Below are positions 31,282 to 41,262 of a stretch of 53,128 nucleotides of DNA, in pieces (position 1 is the first letter of the stretch; each line of letters begins with the position of its first letter). The notes beneath the pieces are model-generated. The model made no database searches, was not told the DNA's origin, and saw only the letters and a program-made list of their open reading frames with translations. The position numbers and the translations under genes were made by a program. This stretch comes from Oceanospirillaceae bacterium (GTDB lineage Bacteria > Pseudomonadota > Gammaproteobacteria > Pseudomonadales > Oceanobacteraceae): contig PBNY01000036.1 of assembly GCA_002723385.1 (NCBI GenBank), forward strand, positions 1-53,128, read 5' to 3'.

Positions 31282-31872
31282 ATGTCACCGTTTTCCCAAG
31301 TCGGATTGCTATTGGTAAATACTATTGGCAGTCTGGTGTTGCTTATTTTCTTGCTGAGATTCCTGCTGCAGCTGGTTCGAGCTGATTTTTACAACCCGAT
31401 TTCACAGTTTGTGGTGCGTTTCTCAAATCCCTTTCTGGTGCCGTTGCGCCGCATTATTCCAGGGTTTGGTGGCTTGGACATCGCCTCTCTGGTGCTGGCG
31501 TATAGCACTCAATTTCTGCTGATGGCGGCGATCCTGTTCGTTGCTGGTGAGCGCGCCCTGCCCTGGATGAATCTGGTGTTCTGGGCCTTGATTGGCTTGT
31601 TCTCGCTGCTGGTGAATATCTATTTCTGGGGCTTGCTGATCGTGGTGATTGCTTCCTGGATTGCACCAAACAGCTACAACCCGGCACTGATACTGATCAA
31701 CCAGATTATTGATCCGGTAATGCGTCCGATTCGTCGCATCATGCCGGATCTCGGCGGACTGGACTTGTCTCCGATTGTGTTGCTGCTGACGATTCAGGTG
31801 ATCGAGATTCTGGTGATCTACCCTGCTGCCCAAGCCACCATGATGCCAAAGGCCCTGGCGATCGCGCTGTAG
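31282..31872 (+). CDS. yggT: YggT family membrane protein
   Basis: A 196-residue inner-membrane protein with two YGGT repeats. Each has a hydrophobic helix pair and the motif NP..RF.NPF..PLRRIIPGFGGLD (first, about residues 39-66) or NP..I..PVMRPIRRIMPDLGGLD (second, about 135-165). The yggS-proC-yggT cluster is widely conserved. The function is not established; links to osmotic tolerance have been reported for relatives. The ATG at 31282 is used; a GTG at 31276 is possible. Confidence 0.9.
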   Translation: MSPFSQVGLLLVNTIGSLVLLIFLLRFLLQLVRADFYNPISQFVVRFSNPFLVPLRRIIPGFGGLDIASLVLAYSTQFLLMAAILFVAGERALPWMNLVFWALIGLFSLLVNIYFWGLLIVVIASWIAPNSYNPALILINQIIDPVMRPIRRIMPDLGGLDLSPIVLLLTIQVIEILVIYPAAQATMMPKALAIAL

Positions 31873-31980
31873 GCCTGGCCGTCCCTTTCTTGTTTCCCGC
31901 CGTTTCGATCAAAGCCCGACGCTTGTTGAGCGGTTGCCGTGAGGCGACGCAAGACAAGCCGGGTGTGGCTGGATAGAATA

Positions 31981-32000
31981 GGCCTCCACGTTGGGAGGCC
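31981..32000 (+). promoter_or_regulatory. Hairpin burying the ubiE ribosome binding site
   Basis: GGCCTCC (31981-31987) pairs perfectly with GGAGGCC (31994-32000) around a 6-nt loop. The right arm contains GGAGG (31994-31998), the only Shine-Dalgarno sequence for ubiE, five nt before its ATG. A 7-bp, mostly G-C stem over the ribosome binding site should reduce initiation unless opened by a factor or by temperature. Confidence 0.6.
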
Positions 32001-32003
32001 ATT

Positions 32004-32753
32004 ATGTCCGAGGAAAAAACCACACACTTTGGTTATCAAACCGTTGCTACTGAACAGAAACAGGCCATGGTGGCTGATGTTTTTCACTCCGTAGCGGCCA
32101 AGTACGATCTGATGAATGACCTGATGTCGTTCGGGGTTCACCGCCTGTGGAAGCGTGTGACCATTGATATGAGCGGCATTCGTCCAGGCAATCAGGTGCT
32201 GGACCTGGCTGGTGGCACCGGCGATCTGACCCGCAAGTTCTCCCGCATTGTTGGCCCTCAGGGCAAGGTTGTACTGGCTGACATCAACTCCTCCATGCTC
32301 AATGTCGGCCGCGATCGTCTGACCGATCAGGGCTACGTTGGCAATATCGAATACGTCCAGGCGAACGCCGAATGCCTGCCGTTCGAAGACAACAGCTTCG
32401 ATGTCATTACCATGGCGTTTGGATTGCGTAACGTAACGGACAAGGACAAGGCGCTGCGTTCCATGGCCCGTGTCCTGAAACCGGGTGGCCGCTTGCTGGT
32501 GCTGGAATTCTCCAAACCAACCAATCCTGTGATGACCAAGGCCTATGACCTGTACTCGTTCTCGGCCCTGCCGATCATGGGCAAACTGGTGGCCAACGAT
32601 TCGGAAAGCTACAAGTACCTGGCGGAATCCATTCGTATGCACCCGGATCAGGAAACACTCAAGAGCATGATGGAAGACGCTGGTCTGGTGCGCTGCACCT
32701 ACCACAACATGACCAGTGGCGTTGTGGCTCTGCATCGTGGAATCAAACCCTGA
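32004..32753 (+). CDS. ubiE: Ubiquinone/menaquinone C-methyltransferase UbiE
   Basis: UbiE performs the C-methylation step of ubiquinone (and menaquinone) synthesis. The 249 residues contain the family pattern [19 protein letters not shown], the SAM motif [12 protein letters not shown] and the [14 protein letters not shown] end. The ATG at 32004 is preceded by a strong GGAGG that is locked in a 7-bp hairpin. It overlaps ubiJ by one nt and heads ubiE-ubiJ-ubiB. Confidence 0.96.
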   Translation: MSEEKTTHFGYQTVATEQKQAMVADVFHSVAAKYDLMNDLMSFGVHRLWKRVTIDMSGIRPGNQVLDLAGGTGDLTRKFSRIVGPQGKVVLADINSSMLNVGRDRLTDQGYVGNIEYVQANAECLPFEDNSFDVITMAFGLRNVTDKDKALRSMARVLKPGGRLLVLEFSKPTNPVMTKAYDLYSFSALPIMGKLVANDSESYKYLAESIRMHPDQETLKSMMEDAGLVRCTYHNMTSGVVALHRGIKP

Positions 32754-33376
32754 TGTTGCCTCCAATGCTGAGCCAGGCGCTGTGTCTGCCATGGGAAATG
32801 GCGATTAATTTCGCTCTGCGTCACGACCCTGCTACCTTGATCGCCCTGGAAAAGCAGGCGGGCAAGCTGGTGTGCGTTCGCTTGCTTGGAATGGGGGATG
32901 TGTACTTGCGGCTTCTCGCCGATGGCGTGTCTATTTCGCTGGAAAATCTGGCAGAACCCGATGTCACCCTGATGGGGCGCCCGTCGGATTTCATGCCCGT
33001 AGCGATGGCTGATGACAAGGCCGCAGCGTTGATGGCAAGCCAGGTGGACATTGACGGTGATACCCAATTGGCAACCGCGCTGAGCCACATCGCTTCGGCA
33101 CTGGATATCGATTGGGAAGCCATGGTAAGCCCGGTTACTGGCGGATTGCTGGCGCATCAGCTGGGTCAGGGGCTGCGAGGCTTGATGACCTGGGGGCAAC
33201 AAACCGCTGCAACCATGATGACGGCTACCAGTGATTACGTGGAGGATGAGGTCCAATGGGTGACTCCGGCGCCTCTGCTGGAACGCTTTGCCCGCGATGT
33301 CGATCAGGTTCGCCTGCGTGCTGATCGCCTGGCCGCACGCATTGAACGGCTGGAACAGGAGAAACACCAGCAGTGA
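32753..33376 (+). CDS. ubiJ: Ubiquinone biosynthesis accessory factor UbiJ
   Basis: UbiJ is an SCP2-domain lipid-binding protein that organises the soluble Ubi complex with UbiK. The 207 residues have the SCP2 fold in the first 110 (with [20 protein letters not shown]) and a C-terminal coiled-coil region ([22 protein letters not shown]). Start overlaps ubiE as TGATG, and the stop overlaps the ubiB GTG. Identification rests on the SCP2 pattern and the invariant ubiE-ubiJ-ubiB order. Confidence 0.92.
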   Translation: MLPPMLSQALCLPWEMAINFALRHDPATLIALEKQAGKLVCVRLLGMGDVYLRLLADGVSISLENLAEPDVTLMGRPSDFMPVAMADDKAAALMASQVDIDGDTQLATALSHIASALDIDWEAMVSPVTGGLLAHQLGQGLRGLMTWGQQTAATMMTATSDYVEDEVQWVTPAPLLERFARDVDQVRLRADRLAARIERLEQEKHQQ

Positions 33377-35010
33377 GCAGTCTTTGGCGTTTATGGAAGA
33401 TCCTGTTTGTCTTCAGCAAATACCGGCTTGATAGCCTGATTCCGATTGAACATCTGCCACTGGGATTGCGTGTTCTGTTATGGCTGGCACCGTGGCGACT
33501 GAGTCCGGTGCCGTCGGACCTCAGTCGCGGTGCCCGATTGCGTCTGGCACTGGAAGCGCTGGGGCCGATTTTTATCAAGTTCGGCCAAATACTCTCGACC
33601 CGCCCGGATCTGATTCCAGATGACATCGTTGGCGAACTCAAGTTGCTGCAGGATCGTGTTCCTCCTTTTCCTGAAGATCAGGCATTGGCCCTGATTGAGA
33701 GTCAGCTGGGCAAGACCATTGATGAGTTGTTCGTCGACTTCTCATCGACGCCGCTGGCGTCTGCCTCCATAGCCCAGGTACACACCGCCAGGTTGCCGAA
33801 CGGCAAGGATGTGGTGGTCAAGGTCGTGCGGCCGGGTATTGAGCACACCATCGAGCGTGACTTGCAGTTGCTGGAAACCATGGCTCGACTGGCGGTTACC
33901 TATTCGGCTGAAGCCCGTCGCCTCAAGCCGATGGAGATCGTTGAGGATTATCGCCATACGATCTATGGCGAGCTGAACCTGATGATCGAAGCCTCCAACG
34001 CCACTCAGTTGCGCCGCAACTTCGATAACTCCGAGTATCTCTACACACCGGAAATCTACTGGGATTACACCCGCCCCAAGGTGATGGTGAGTGAGCGCAT
34101 CTACGGCATCCCGGTTGCGAACGTCGATGAACTGTACGCTCAGGGCACCGACATGAAATTACTGGCGGAACGTGGTGTTGAGATTTTCTTCACCCAGGTA
34201 TTTCGCGATAGCTTCTTCCACGCTGACATGCACCCGGGTAACATTTTTGTTTCGCGTGAACACCCGGAAAATCCGCAATACATCGCCATCGATTGTGGCA
34301 TCGTCGGCAGCCTGACCGAAGAAGATCAGCATTATCTGGCCATGAACCTGCTTGCCTTCTTTAATCAGGATTATCATCAGGTCGCCCAGCTGCATGTGGA
34401 TTCCGGTTGGGTACCAGCCACCACCAAGGTGCATGAATTTGCAGCGGCCATTCGCAGTGTCTGTGAGCCCATTTTCGAAAAACCGTTGGCCGAAATCTCC
34501 TTTGGCCAGGTGCTGATTCAGCTGTTCAGCACCGCACGTCGTTTCGATATGGAAGTCCAGCCACAGCTGGTGTTGTTGCAGAAAACCTTGCTCAACATCG
34601 AAGGCCTGGGCCGTCAGCTGTACCCTGAGCTGGATCTGTGGAGTACCGCCAAGCCGTATCTGGAACGCTGGATGCGTGAGCGTTTTGGGCCAAAAGCGGC
34701 TTTTCAGGAGCTGAAAAGACAGTTGCCGAGCTGGATCGAAAAAGCACCGAAAATACCAGGACTGGTTCATGGCGCCCTGACGCGTCTGAATCATCTCGAT
34801 GAAACCCAGCAGACCATGCAGCAGGAAATTGTTCAGTTGCGGCTGGCGCTTGAGCAAGCCAATCGACAAAAACGTCAACATGCGTTGGCGATGGTCATTA
34901 CCGGGTCGGGTTTGTTCACCTGGTGGCAGGCCTTTGCGCTTGGGGTACCGGAGATGACCGGCGTAGCGCTTACCTGCATTGGGCTGTTGTGGTTGCTGGT
35001 CAAGGCTTGA
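33373..35010 (+). CDS. ubiB: Protein kinase-like ubiquinone biosynthesis regulator UbiB
   Basis: UbiB (ABC1/ADCK family) is an atypical kinase-like ATPase needed for ubiquinone synthesis. The 545 residues contain the KxGQ motif (KFGQ, 69-72), the Ala-rich SIAQVHTA loop replacing a usual glycine loop, and the [11 protein letters not shown] catalytic-type loop with an IAIDCGIVG metal motif. Two transmembrane helices end the protein (about 500-545). It starts with GTG overlapping ubiJ. Confidence 0.96.
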   Translation: MSSLWRLWKILFVFSKYRLDSLIPIEHLPLGLRVLLWLAPWRLSPVPSDLSRGARLRLALEALGPIFIKFGQILSTRPDLIPDDIVGELKLLQDRVPPFPEDQALALIESQLGKTIDELFVDFSSTPLASASIAQVHTARLPNGKDVVVKVVRPGIEHTIERDLQLLETMARLAVTYSAEARRLKPMEIVEDYRHTIYGELNLMIEASNATQLRRNFDNSEYLYTPEIYWDYTRPKVMVSERIYGIPVANVDELYAQGTDMKLLAERGVEIFFTQVFRDSFFHADMHPGNIFVSREHPENPQYIAIDCGIVGSLTEEDQHYLAMNLLAFFNQDYHQVAQLHVDSGWVPATTKVHEFAAAIRSVCEPIFEKPLAEISFGQVLIQLFSTARRFDMEVQPQLVLLQKTLLNIEGLGRQLYPELDLWSTAKPYLERWMRERFGPKAAFQELKRQLPSWIEKAPKIPGLVHGALTRLNHLDETQQTMQQEIVQLRLALEQANRQKRQHALAMVITGSGLFTWWQAFALGVPEMTGVALTCIGLLWLLVKA

Positions 35011-35062
35011 TGGCTTGCGGTATGCTGCCCCACCACATTATTCGTCAACCAATGGGTGTTAC

Positions 35063-35443
35063 ATGAGCGACTGGCTCGACGAAGTCAAATGGGACAGCGA
35101 TGGTCTGGTACCGGCCATCGCCCAGGATCACAAAACCGGCCGTCTGTTGATGATGGCGTGGATGAACCGCGAAGCGCTGGCACTGACGGTTCAGGAAAAC
35201 CGGGCGATCTACTATTCCCGTTCGCGTCAGAAACTGTGGCGTAAAGGCGAGGAATCCGGCCACGTGCAGCTGTTGCATGAAGTGCGTCTGGACTGTGATG
35301 CCGATGTGATTGTGATGCAGGTGGAACAAATTGGCGGCATCGCTTGCCATACCGGGCGTGAGAGCTGTTTCTATCGGGTGTACGAAAACGGCGAATGGAA
35401 AACCGTCGATGCGGTCATTAAAGACCCGAAAGACATTTATTGA
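35063..35443 (+). CDS. hisI: Phosphoribosyl-AMP cyclohydrolase HisI
   Basis: HisI opens the purine ring of phosphoribosyl-AMP in histidine synthesis. The 126 residues show the [11 protein letters not shown] and [11 protein letters not shown] motifs, the metal-binding DCDADV and [10 protein letters not shown]. The ATG at 35063 gives [11 protein letters not shown]; an upstream ATG at 34979 falls inside ubiB. It is a stand-alone enzyme, not fused to HisE, which is encoded 17 nt downstream. Confidence 0.96.
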   Translation: MSDWLDEVKWDSDGLVPAIAQDHKTGRLLMMAWMNREALALTVQENRAIYYSRSRQKLWRKGEESGHVQLLHEVRLDCDADVIVMQVEQIGGIACHTGRESCFYRVYENGEWKTVDAVIKDPKDIY

Positions 35444-35460
35444 CATACGGCTGACATATT

Positions 35461-35793
35461 ATGAGCGACATACTCTCTCAACTGGGCGATATCCTGGAAC
35501 AGCGTAAACAGGCTGAGGCTGACTCTTCCTACGTCGCCAGCCTGTATGCCAAGGGTCTGAACAAGATTCTGGAAAAGGTTGGCGAAGAAGCGACGGAGAC
35601 CATCCTGGCCGCCAAAGATGCTGAACGCAGTGGTGATAACAAGGATGTGATCTATGAAACCGCCGACTTGTGGTTCCATAGCCTGATCGCACTGTCGCAG
35701 CTGGGTGAACGTCCGGAAGCGGTTTTGGCGGAACTGGATCGTCGTTTCGGGCTGTCCGGGCTGGAAGAAAAAGCTGCAAGAACCCGGGACTGA
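35461..35793 (+). CDS. hisE: Phosphoribosyl-ATP pyrophosphatase HisE
   Basis: HisE removes pyrophosphate from phosphoribosyl-ATP, the step before HisI. The 110 residues have the MazG-like all-helical fold with [15 protein letters not shown] and [14 protein letters not shown] metal-binding helices. It lies 17 nt after hisI and 44 nt before the HIT gene. The separate hisI-hisE pair next to tatABC is typical of pseudomonad-like gammaproteobacteria. Confidence 0.95.
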   Translation: MSDILSQLGDILEQRKQAEADSSYVASLYAKGLNKILEKVGEEATETILAAKDAERSGDNKDVIYETADLWFHSLIALSQLGERPEAVLAELDRRFGLSGLEEKAARTRD

Positions 35794-35837
35794 CAGAGTG
35801 TCAGCACGCGCTTGAGATAACACAGGAGCAAGGCAAG

Positions 35838-36179
35838 ATGAGTACAACTGACAACTGCATTTTCTGCAAAATCGTTGCGGGTGAGATTCCATCGAAAAAA
35901 GTCTACGAAGATGACGACTTTCTCGCCTTCCATGACATTGCTCCCAAGGCTGACACGCATTTGCTGGTGATCCCCAAGCGCCATATTGTTAATCTCAATG
36001 ACCTGAATGAAGACGATGCGGAATTGATGGGCAAAATGATGCTCGTGATTCCAAAAATCGCAGAACAGGAAGGGCTGGTCGGCTACCGCACCATTACCAA
36101 TACCGGTAAAGAAGGTGGTCAGGAAGTCTTCCATATGCACTTCCACATTTTGGCTGGCTCCCGTTTGCCGGGTTTCTGA
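35838..36179 (+). CDS. hinT: HIT family purine nucleoside phosphoramidase HinT
   Basis: HinT-type proteins hydrolyse adenosine phosphoramidates and aminoacyl-adenylates. The 113 residues start with the typical CIFCKIVAGEIPSKKVYED and end with the histidine triad at H99, H101 and H103 (HMHFHILAG). Two Cys (CIFC) may bind zinc. It lies between hisE and tatA. Physiological substrate in this organism is unknown. Confidence 0.93.
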   Translation: MSTTDNCIFCKIVAGEIPSKKVYEDDDFLAFHDIAPKADTHLLVIPKRHIVNLNDLNEDDAELMGKMMLVIPKIAEQEGLVGYRTITNTGKEGGQEVFHMHFHILAGSRLPGF

Positions 36180-36212
36180 GCCCTACTCTTTGATCGACTT
36201 TGAGGAATAACC

Positions 36213-36482
36213 ATGATTGGCGGTATCAGTATCTGGCAACTGCTCATTATTTTGGCCATTATCATTTTGATTTTTGGCACCAAGAAACTGCGTAATATTG
36301 GCGGCGACCTCGGCGGGGCGATTAAAAGCTTCAAGAAAGCCGTCAACGAAGATGACAACAACGCTGCGGAGAAAAAGCAGGAAGAGCCGCCACGCTCCCT
36401 GCCTGGCGCAGAAGAGAATGCGCAGCAGAAAGATGCTGACTTCGACGCCAACACCAACAAAGACAAGTCGTCTGGTGCCTGA
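36213..36482 (+). CDS. tatA: Sec-independent translocase subunit TatA
   Basis: TatA forms the variable-size pore of the twin-arginine translocon, which exports folded proteins. The 89 residues have one N-terminal transmembrane helix (about 4-21), the [23 protein letters not shown] amphipathic helix (key parts) and a charged tail. Many Moco enzymes use this pathway, which fits the moa operon nearby. It overlaps tatB by one nt. Confidence 0.95.
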   Translation: MIGGISIWQLLIILAIIILIFGTKKLRNIGGDLGGAIKSFKKAVNEDDNNAAEKKQEEPPRSLPGAEENAQQKDADFDANTNKDKSSGA

Positions 36483-36859
36483 TGTTTGATATCGGCTTTC
36501 TGGAGTTGATGGTTGTTGCGATTCTGGGCCTGCTGGTACTTGGCCCTGAACGCCTGCCGGTGGCTGCCCGCTCCGTCGGGTTGCTGTTTGGCAAGGTCAG
36601 GCGCACAGTCAACAATGTTCAGGATGAGCTGGAACGCCAGGTTCGCGCCGAAGAACTGCGTGAAAAGCTGAAAGATCCGTATGCTACGTTTCTGGATGAC
36701 GATGACGGCAACCGCATTCAGCCGCATCAGTCAGCACCGTCTGGTACTCAAAAGCCGGATGCTCCGGATCAGACGACTCCGATCACACGTGCAGAAGCTA
36801 CGAATTCTGACGGTGTAACGCCAAACGAACGCTCGCAGGAAAGTACACCCAAGCCATGA
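36482..36859 (+). CDS. tatB: Sec-independent translocase subunit TatB
   Basis: TatB works with TatC in recognising twin-arginine signal peptides. The 125 residues have an N-terminal helix beginning [26 protein letters not shown] (start and end quoted as family signature in part), an amphipathic helix (RSVGLLFGKVRRTV) and a disordered polar tail. It overlaps tatC by 4 nt (ATGA). Confidence 0.95.
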   Translation: MFDIGFLELMVVAILGLLVLGPERLPVAARSVGLLFGKVRRTVNNVQDELERQVRAEELREKLKDPYATFLDDDDGNRIQPHQSAPSGTQKPDAPDQTTPITRAEATNSDGVTPNERSQESTPKP

Positions 36860-37599
36860 CTCAGGATCAAGAACAACCGCTGGTGGCCCACCTGGTCGAG
36901 CTGCGTAACCGATTACTGAAGGTCGTTCTGACGGTATTGGTGCTGTTCCTCGGTTTGTTCTATTTTGCCAATGACCTGTACCTGATTCTGGTGGAACCGT
37001 TGGCGGTTCTGTTGCCAGAAGATGGCCAGATGATTGCAACCGGAGTTGCCTCCCCGTTTCTGGTACCGTTCAAGTTAACGCTGGTATTGGCGGTATTGCT
37101 GGCGATGCCGTTTATCTTGCACCAGGTCTGGGGATTTATTTCTCCGGGTTTATACCAACACGAGAAAAAGTTCGCGATGCCCTTGCTGGTTTCCAGCATT
37201 GTGCTGTTCTACTCTGGCATTCTGTTCGCGTACTACGTTGTCCTGCCGCTGGCGTTTGGCTTCTTTACTGCCATTGGCCCGGACGGCATCGCGATTACGC
37301 CAGACATCAGCAACATTCTCGATTTCACGTTGAAAATCTTCTTTGCCTTCGGTTTTGCCTTTGAAATCCCGGTGGCAACCTTCCTGATGGTATTGAGCGG
37401 TATCACCACCGTGCAGTCCCTGTCCGAAAAACGTCCTTACATTTTCCTCGGTTGTTTCGTGGTCGGGATGCTGGTCACTCCACCAGATGTTATTTCCCAG
37501 ACTATCCTCGCTCTGCCCATGTACGCTCTCTTCGAAGGCGGTGTGCTGGCTGCCCGAATGATCAAGCCGCAGCCCGAACAGGACGCTGCGGCAAACTGA
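36856..37599 (+). CDS. tatC: Sec-independent translocase subunit TatC
   Basis: TatC is the six-helix membrane receptor for twin-arginine signals. The 247 residues begin with HLVELRNRLLK, the signal-contact region, and contain the conserved PFILHQVWGFISPGLYQHEK stretch and the SEKRPYIFLGCFVVGMLVTPPD segment (key parts). It ends the tatABC operon; metX starts 65 nt later. Confidence 0.96.
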   Translation: MTQDQEQPLVAHLVELRNRLLKVVLTVLVLFLGLFYFANDLYLILVEPLAVLLPEDGQMIATGVASPFLVPFKLTLVLAVLLAMPFILHQVWGFISPGLYQHEKKFAMPLLVSSIVLFYSGILFAYYVVLPLAFGFFTAIGPDGIAITPDISNILDFTLKIFFAFGFAFEIPVATFLMVLSGITTVQSLSEKRPYIFLGCFVVGMLVTPPDVISQTILALPMYALFEGGVLAARMIKPQPEQDAAAN

Positions 37600-37664
37600 T
37601 CGCTTTAATTGCCCGAACGGGTGATACACTCTCTTCCCGATAACCCAGATGGAAACATAGCCTC

Positions 37665-38825
37665 ATGCCAGACGTTATTCCTGACGATTCTGTCGGTCTG
37701 GTGACCGTGCAGGAACACCACTTTACCGAGCCACTGACGCTGCGCTCTGGCCGGGTGCTGCCTGAGTACACCCTGGTGTACGAGACCTATGGCACCCTCA
37801 ATGCCGAGCGCTCCAATGCCGTTCTGATTTGTCACGCGCTGAGTGGCGATCATCATGCGGCGGGTTACCATCGAATGTCGGACAAGAAACCAGGCTGGTG
37901 GGACAACGCCTTTGGTCCGGGCAAGCCGATTGATACCAACCGCTTTTTCGTGGTGTCGCTGAACAATCTGGGTGGCTGTGCCGGTTCGACCGGGCCGCTC
38001 AGTGCCAATCCGGAAACTGGCAAGCAATACGGCCCGGATTTCCCGATTTTGGCCGTTCGGGACTGGGTCAACAGTCAGGCGCGTCTGGCCGATGCACTGG
38101 GTGTGGATACCTGGGCCGCGATTGTCGGTGGCAGCCTCGGCGGCATGCAGGTGTTGCGCTGGTCAATACAGTTTCCTGAACGGCTCCGGAATGCCGTGGT
38201 GATTGCCTCTGCTCCGAAACTCTCGGCTCAGAACATTGCGTTCAATGAAGTGGCCCGGCAGGCGATTGCCAAGGACCCAGACTTCCACGAAGGCCGCTAC
38301 GCCGATCACGACACCATTCCGAAAGCCGGTTTGATGCAGGCTCGTATGCTTGGTCATCTGACCTATTTGTCAGACGATGCCATGCGGCAGAAATTTGGTC
38401 GTGAACTGCGCGAAGGCAAGTTGAATTACAGCTTTGCGCCAGAGTTCCAGGTGGAGAGCTACCTCCACTACCAGGGCGAGAAATTCAGTACCCGCTTTGA
38501 TGCCAACACCTACATGCTGATGACCAAGGCGCTAGATTATTTTGATCCGGCAGCGGATTACAACGGCGATCTGGTGGAATGTCTGGGGAATACCCAATGC
38601 GAGTTTCTGGTGCTTTCGTTTACCACCGACTGGCGCTTCGCGCCGGATCGCTCGGAAGAAATCGTGCGCGCGCTGATTGAGGCTGATAAACCCGTCAGCT
38701 ATGCCTGTATCGAGTCTGACAGTGGTCACGATGCCTTCCTGCTGCCCATTCCACGCTATCACCAGATGATAAGTGCCTATATGAACCGCGTGGCTGACGC
38801 TGTTGAGAACGGAGGTGAGGCATGA
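37665..38825 (+). CDS. metX: Homoserine O-acyltransferase MetX
   Basis: MetX acylates homoserine in methionine synthesis, giving O-acetyl- or O-succinylhomoserine. The 386-residue alpha/beta hydrolase has the nucleophile Ser157 in GGSLGGMQ, the [11 protein letters not shown] oxyanion region (about 101-111) and the late catalytic His in SDSGHDAFL. Many gammaproteobacterial MetX enzymes use succinyl-CoA, so the acyl donor is left open. It overlaps metW by 4 nt. Confidence 0.94.
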   Translation: MPDVIPDDSVGLVTVQEHHFTEPLTLRSGRVLPEYTLVYETYGTLNAERSNAVLICHALSGDHHAAGYHRMSDKKPGWWDNAFGPGKPIDTNRFFVVSLNNLGGCAGSTGPLSANPETGKQYGPDFPILAVRDWVNSQARLADALGVDTWAAIVGGSLGGMQVLRWSIQFPERLRNAVVIASAPKLSAQNIAFNEVARQAIAKDPDFHEGRYADHDTIPKAGLMQARMLGHLTYLSDDAMRQKFGRELREGKLNYSFAPEFQVESYLHYQGEKFSTRFDANTYMLMTKALDYFDPAADYNGDLVECLGNTQCEFLVLSFTTDWRFAPDRSEEIVRALIEADKPVSYACIESDSGHDAFLLPIPRYHQMISAYMNRVADAVENGGEA

Positions 38826-39445
38826 GCAAGCTGACACTGGAAGACTTGCGTTCGGATCTGGCCATCATTCAGCAGTGGGTCGAACCCCGAAGCCAGGTGC
38901 TGGATCTGGGCTGTGGGGAAGGTCGGTTACTGCGCTTTCTGCGTGATCAGAAAGGTGTGCACGGCTACGGGCTGGAAATCAATCAGGATCGAATCACTGC
39001 CTGTATCGCCAACGGCGTCAACGTCATCGAACAAGACCTCAACAAGGGTCTGGTCAATTACAAGGACAACGGTTTTGATACCGTGATCATGTCCCAGGCG
39101 ATTCAGGCGGTACAGCGTCCAGACCAGTTGCTGGATGAAATGCTGCGGGTCGGTCAGGAAGCCATTATCACCTTCCCGAACTTCGGTCATTGGCGCACCC
39201 GGTTGTATCTGGCAGGACGCGGAGAAATGCCGATGTCCAAAACCCTGCCGCATACCTGGTACAACACGCCTAATATTCATTTATGTACCGTCACAGATTT
39301 TGAGAAACTGTGCGCTGAAAAAGGCATCCGAATACTGAATAAAACCGTGGTGGACGAAAGTCATCAGGAGCATTGGGCCATTCGCTTGTGGCCCGCGCTG
39401 CTGGGGGAAATCGCCATCTATCACCTGACCCGGAGACCGCTATGA
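38822..39445 (+). CDS. metW: Methionine biosynthesis protein MetW
   Basis: MetW is a methyltransferase-fold protein that is encoded with MetX and is needed for MetX activity in several bacteria. The 207 residues have a SAM-binding-type motif ([15 protein letters not shown]) and the family segments [19 protein letters not shown] and ITFPNFGHW. Its own ATG overlaps the metX stop, and its stop overlaps the next gene as ATGA. Confidence 0.94.
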   Translation: MSKLTLEDLRSDLAIIQQWVEPRSQVLDLGCGEGRLLRFLRDQKGVHGYGLEINQDRITACIANGVNVIEQDLNKGLVNYKDNGFDTVIMSQAIQAVQRPDQLLDEMLRVGQEAIITFPNFGHWRTRLYLAGRGEMPMSKTLPHTWYNTPNIHLCTVTDFEKLCAEKGIRILNKTVVDESHQEHWAIRLWPALLGEIAIYHLTRRPL

Positions 39446-39888
39446 AGACCCTGCTGACTGCTGTGTTGATGATGTTTGCTGCCCTGCCTGCATTTGCTGA
39501 TCGTGGCGAGCAGAAAAAAATCTTTGGTGAGTACGAAGTCCATTACATTGGCCTGACTTCCAGCTTTCTGACCGAAGAAGTGGCCGCAGCCTATGGCATT
39601 ACGCGCTCCCGTTCGCTTGGCTATCTGAGTATTTCTGTTCTGGAGAATATTGAACAGGGCGGAATGGCCGAAGCCCGTACTGCGAAGGTAACCGGTACGA
39701 TGAAAAACCTGATCGGCCAGAGCAATGAATTAACCTTCAAGGAAATCCGCGAGACCGATGCGGTTTATTACATTTCCACTTTCCGTTTTGACGAGGAAGA
39801 GGTCTATCGCATCAGTTTGCAAGTGACCGCAGAAGGCCACAGTGAGCCGTTTGACGTAAATTTCAGCCAGCGTTTCTACGAAGAATAA
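39442..39888 (+). CDS. DUF4426 family periplasmic protein
   Basis: A 148-residue protein with a signal peptide ([19 protein letters not shown], cleavage after Ala19) and a beta-rich mature domain starting with the family pattern [26 protein letters not shown] (start and end only). It is found after metW in pseudomonad-like genomes and its function is unknown. The ATG at 39442 overlaps the metW stop, so it is translated with the methionine genes. Confidence 0.88.
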   Translation: MKTLLTAVLMMFAALPAFADRGEQKKIFGEYEVHYIGLTSSFLTEEVAAAYGITRSRSLGYLSISVLENIEQGGMAEARTAKVTGTMKNLIGQSNELTFKEIRETDAVYYISTFRFDEEEVYRISLQVTAEGHSEPFDVNFSQRFYEE

Positions 39889-39913
39889 ACGCCAACAAAC
39901 AGGAGAACTGAGC

Positions 39914-40513
39914 ATGAAAATGGTCTTGGCCAGTGGTAATGCCGGGAAGCTGCGTGAGCTGACAGCCTTGTTTGGACAACATCTGGCCAGCGAACAGATT
40001 GAACTGATGCCGCAGAGCCAGTTTCAGGTGCCGGAAGCGGAAGAAACCGGTCTGAGCTTTATCGAAAACGCCATTATCAAGGCGCGTCATGCCTCAAGCC
40101 ATACCGGGTTGCCAGCGCTGGCGGATGATTCCGGCCTGGAAGTCGACGCACTGAAAGGTCTGCCGGGCATATACAGCGCTCGGTATGCTGGTATTGGTGC
40201 AGGAGACGCAGCTAACAATGCCCAGCTTCTGGAAGCACTGAAAGACGTGCCTGAAGAAGATCGCACGGCACGTTTCCAGTGCGTCCTGGTCTATATGCGT
40301 CACGCCAGTGACCCAACCCCAAAAATCTTTCAGGGAACCTGGGAAGGGCGTATCCTGCGGGAAGTGGACGGTGACAACGGATTTGGATACGACCCGTTGT
40401 TCTACGTGCCATCCGAGGGCTGCACCGCCGCAGCCATGACGCGAGAGCGCAAGAATGCGGTATCACACCGTGGTCAGGCCATGCGTCAGTTGTTGGCAGG
40501 CTGGGTAAGCTGA
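39914..40513 (+). CDS. rdgB: dITP/XTP pyrophosphatase
   Basis: RdgB cleans the nucleotide pool of deaminated purine nucleotides (dITP, XTP). The 199 residues begin with the HAM1-family motif [12 protein letters not shown] and contain [26 protein letters not shown] (key parts), [11 protein letters not shown] and the late [10 protein letters not shown]. It is preceded by AGGAG and follows the DUF4426 gene by 25 nt. Confidence 0.96.
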   Translation: MKMVLASGNAGKLRELTALFGQHLASEQIELMPQSQFQVPEAEETGLSFIENAIIKARHASSHTGLPALADDSGLEVDALKGLPGIYSARYAGIGAGDAANNAQLLEALKDVPEEDRTARFQCVLVYMRHASDPTPKIFQGTWEGRILREVDGDNGFGYDPLFYVPSEGCTAAAMTRERKNAVSHRGQAMRQLLAGWVS

Positions 40514-40573
40514 CAACGACTGGTCGTCCGGGATGTCGTTTCCACGGGCGTCCAGCGAATGATAATGATCGGG

Positions 40574-40591
40574 ACTGCCAGAAACGGCAGT
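40574..40591 (+). other. Hairpin after rdgB
   Basis: ACTGCC (40574-40579) pairs with GGCAGT (40586-40591), loop AGAAAC. It lies 60 nt after the rdgB stop and 62 nt before the next gene. There is no T-run, so it is a weak terminator candidate at best. Confidence 0.35.
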
Positions 40592-40652
40592 GACCTGAGT
40601 CGTTACAGCACTGCTGACAACGGCTCAAATGAGATGAGTGAAAGAGAGTAAC

Positions 40653-41177
40653 GTGGATATATTCGAACAACTGGAAAACAAGGTCGCCAAAACCATTCAG
40701 ACTCTGGAGACAATCCAGCTGGAAAAGATGGAGCTTCAGGAAGAGCTCGACACTACGCAGCAAACCGTTGCCGAGCAGCAACAAAAGTTGGACGAATTGC
40801 AGCAGAAAAATGAATTGCTGAACAAGGAAACCATCCGACTGGCCCACGAAAAAAACGAAGTTGAAACCCGCATCGCCAGCTTGATGCAGACGCTGGAACT
40901 GGCGGTGTCAGATGCCGAGCAGGTGCTGGGCATGAATGCCGGAGACCATACCGAACTGGCGCAAGCCGACGCTGAAGACTCTGAAGCCATCCGTGATACT
41001 GCCGGGACTGATACAGACATTGATGCAGAAAGCTCAACTGCTTCAGAAGCCGTAGCCGATACAAATGACGCTTCTGATGTGACCGATGACGTGGCAGAAC
41101 AAGCCACCGAAGAGTCCAATCAACCAGATGCTGACTTCCCTGCCGAAGAAAATGCCGAACAGCCTTTTCAGTCTTGA
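40653..41177 (+). CDS. ZapB-like coiled-coil protein with acidic tail
   Basis: A 174-residue protein. Residues 1-85 form a continuous coiled coil whose start (MDIFEQLENKVAKTIQTLE) resembles the division protein ZapB, which bridges MatP and ZapA at the Z-ring. Residues 90-174 are a disordered tail very rich in Asp, Glu, Ala, Ser and Thr, absent from E. coli ZapB. A GTG at 40653 with AGAGAG upstream is preferred; an ATG at 40638 would add five residues. A role in division is inferred from the coil only. Confidence 0.7.
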   Translation: MDIFEQLENKVAKTIQTLETIQLEKMELQEELDTTQQTVAEQQQKLDELQQKNELLNKETIRLAHEKNEVETRIASLMQTLELAVSDAEQVLGMNAGDHTELAQADAEDSEAIRDTAGTDTDIDAESSTASEAVADTNDASDVTDDVAEQATEESNQPDADFPAEENAEQPFQS

Positions 41178-41220
41178 GTCTGGCCTGGCAGATTTTGCCA
41201 GCCGCTGGATGACTTTCGAC

Positions 41221-41241
41221 AGCCCCTCCCGTTGAGGGGCT
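41221..41241. other. Strong hairpin between the ZapB-like gene and hemW
   Basis: AGCCCCTC (41221-41228) pairs perfectly with GAGGGGCT (41234-41241), loop CCGTT. It lies 43 nt after the upstream stop and 21 nt before hemW. No T-run follows on either strand. It may attenuate or stabilise transcripts at the hemW boundary. Confidence 0.5.
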
Positions 41242-41262
41242 AATGACTGGTTCCCAAAGACC

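Noticed and set aside
31818..32792. 324-residue open frame on the minus strand
   Set aside because: It is antisense to ubiE and its flanks, with low-complexity His/Gln-rich sequence typical of shadow frames.
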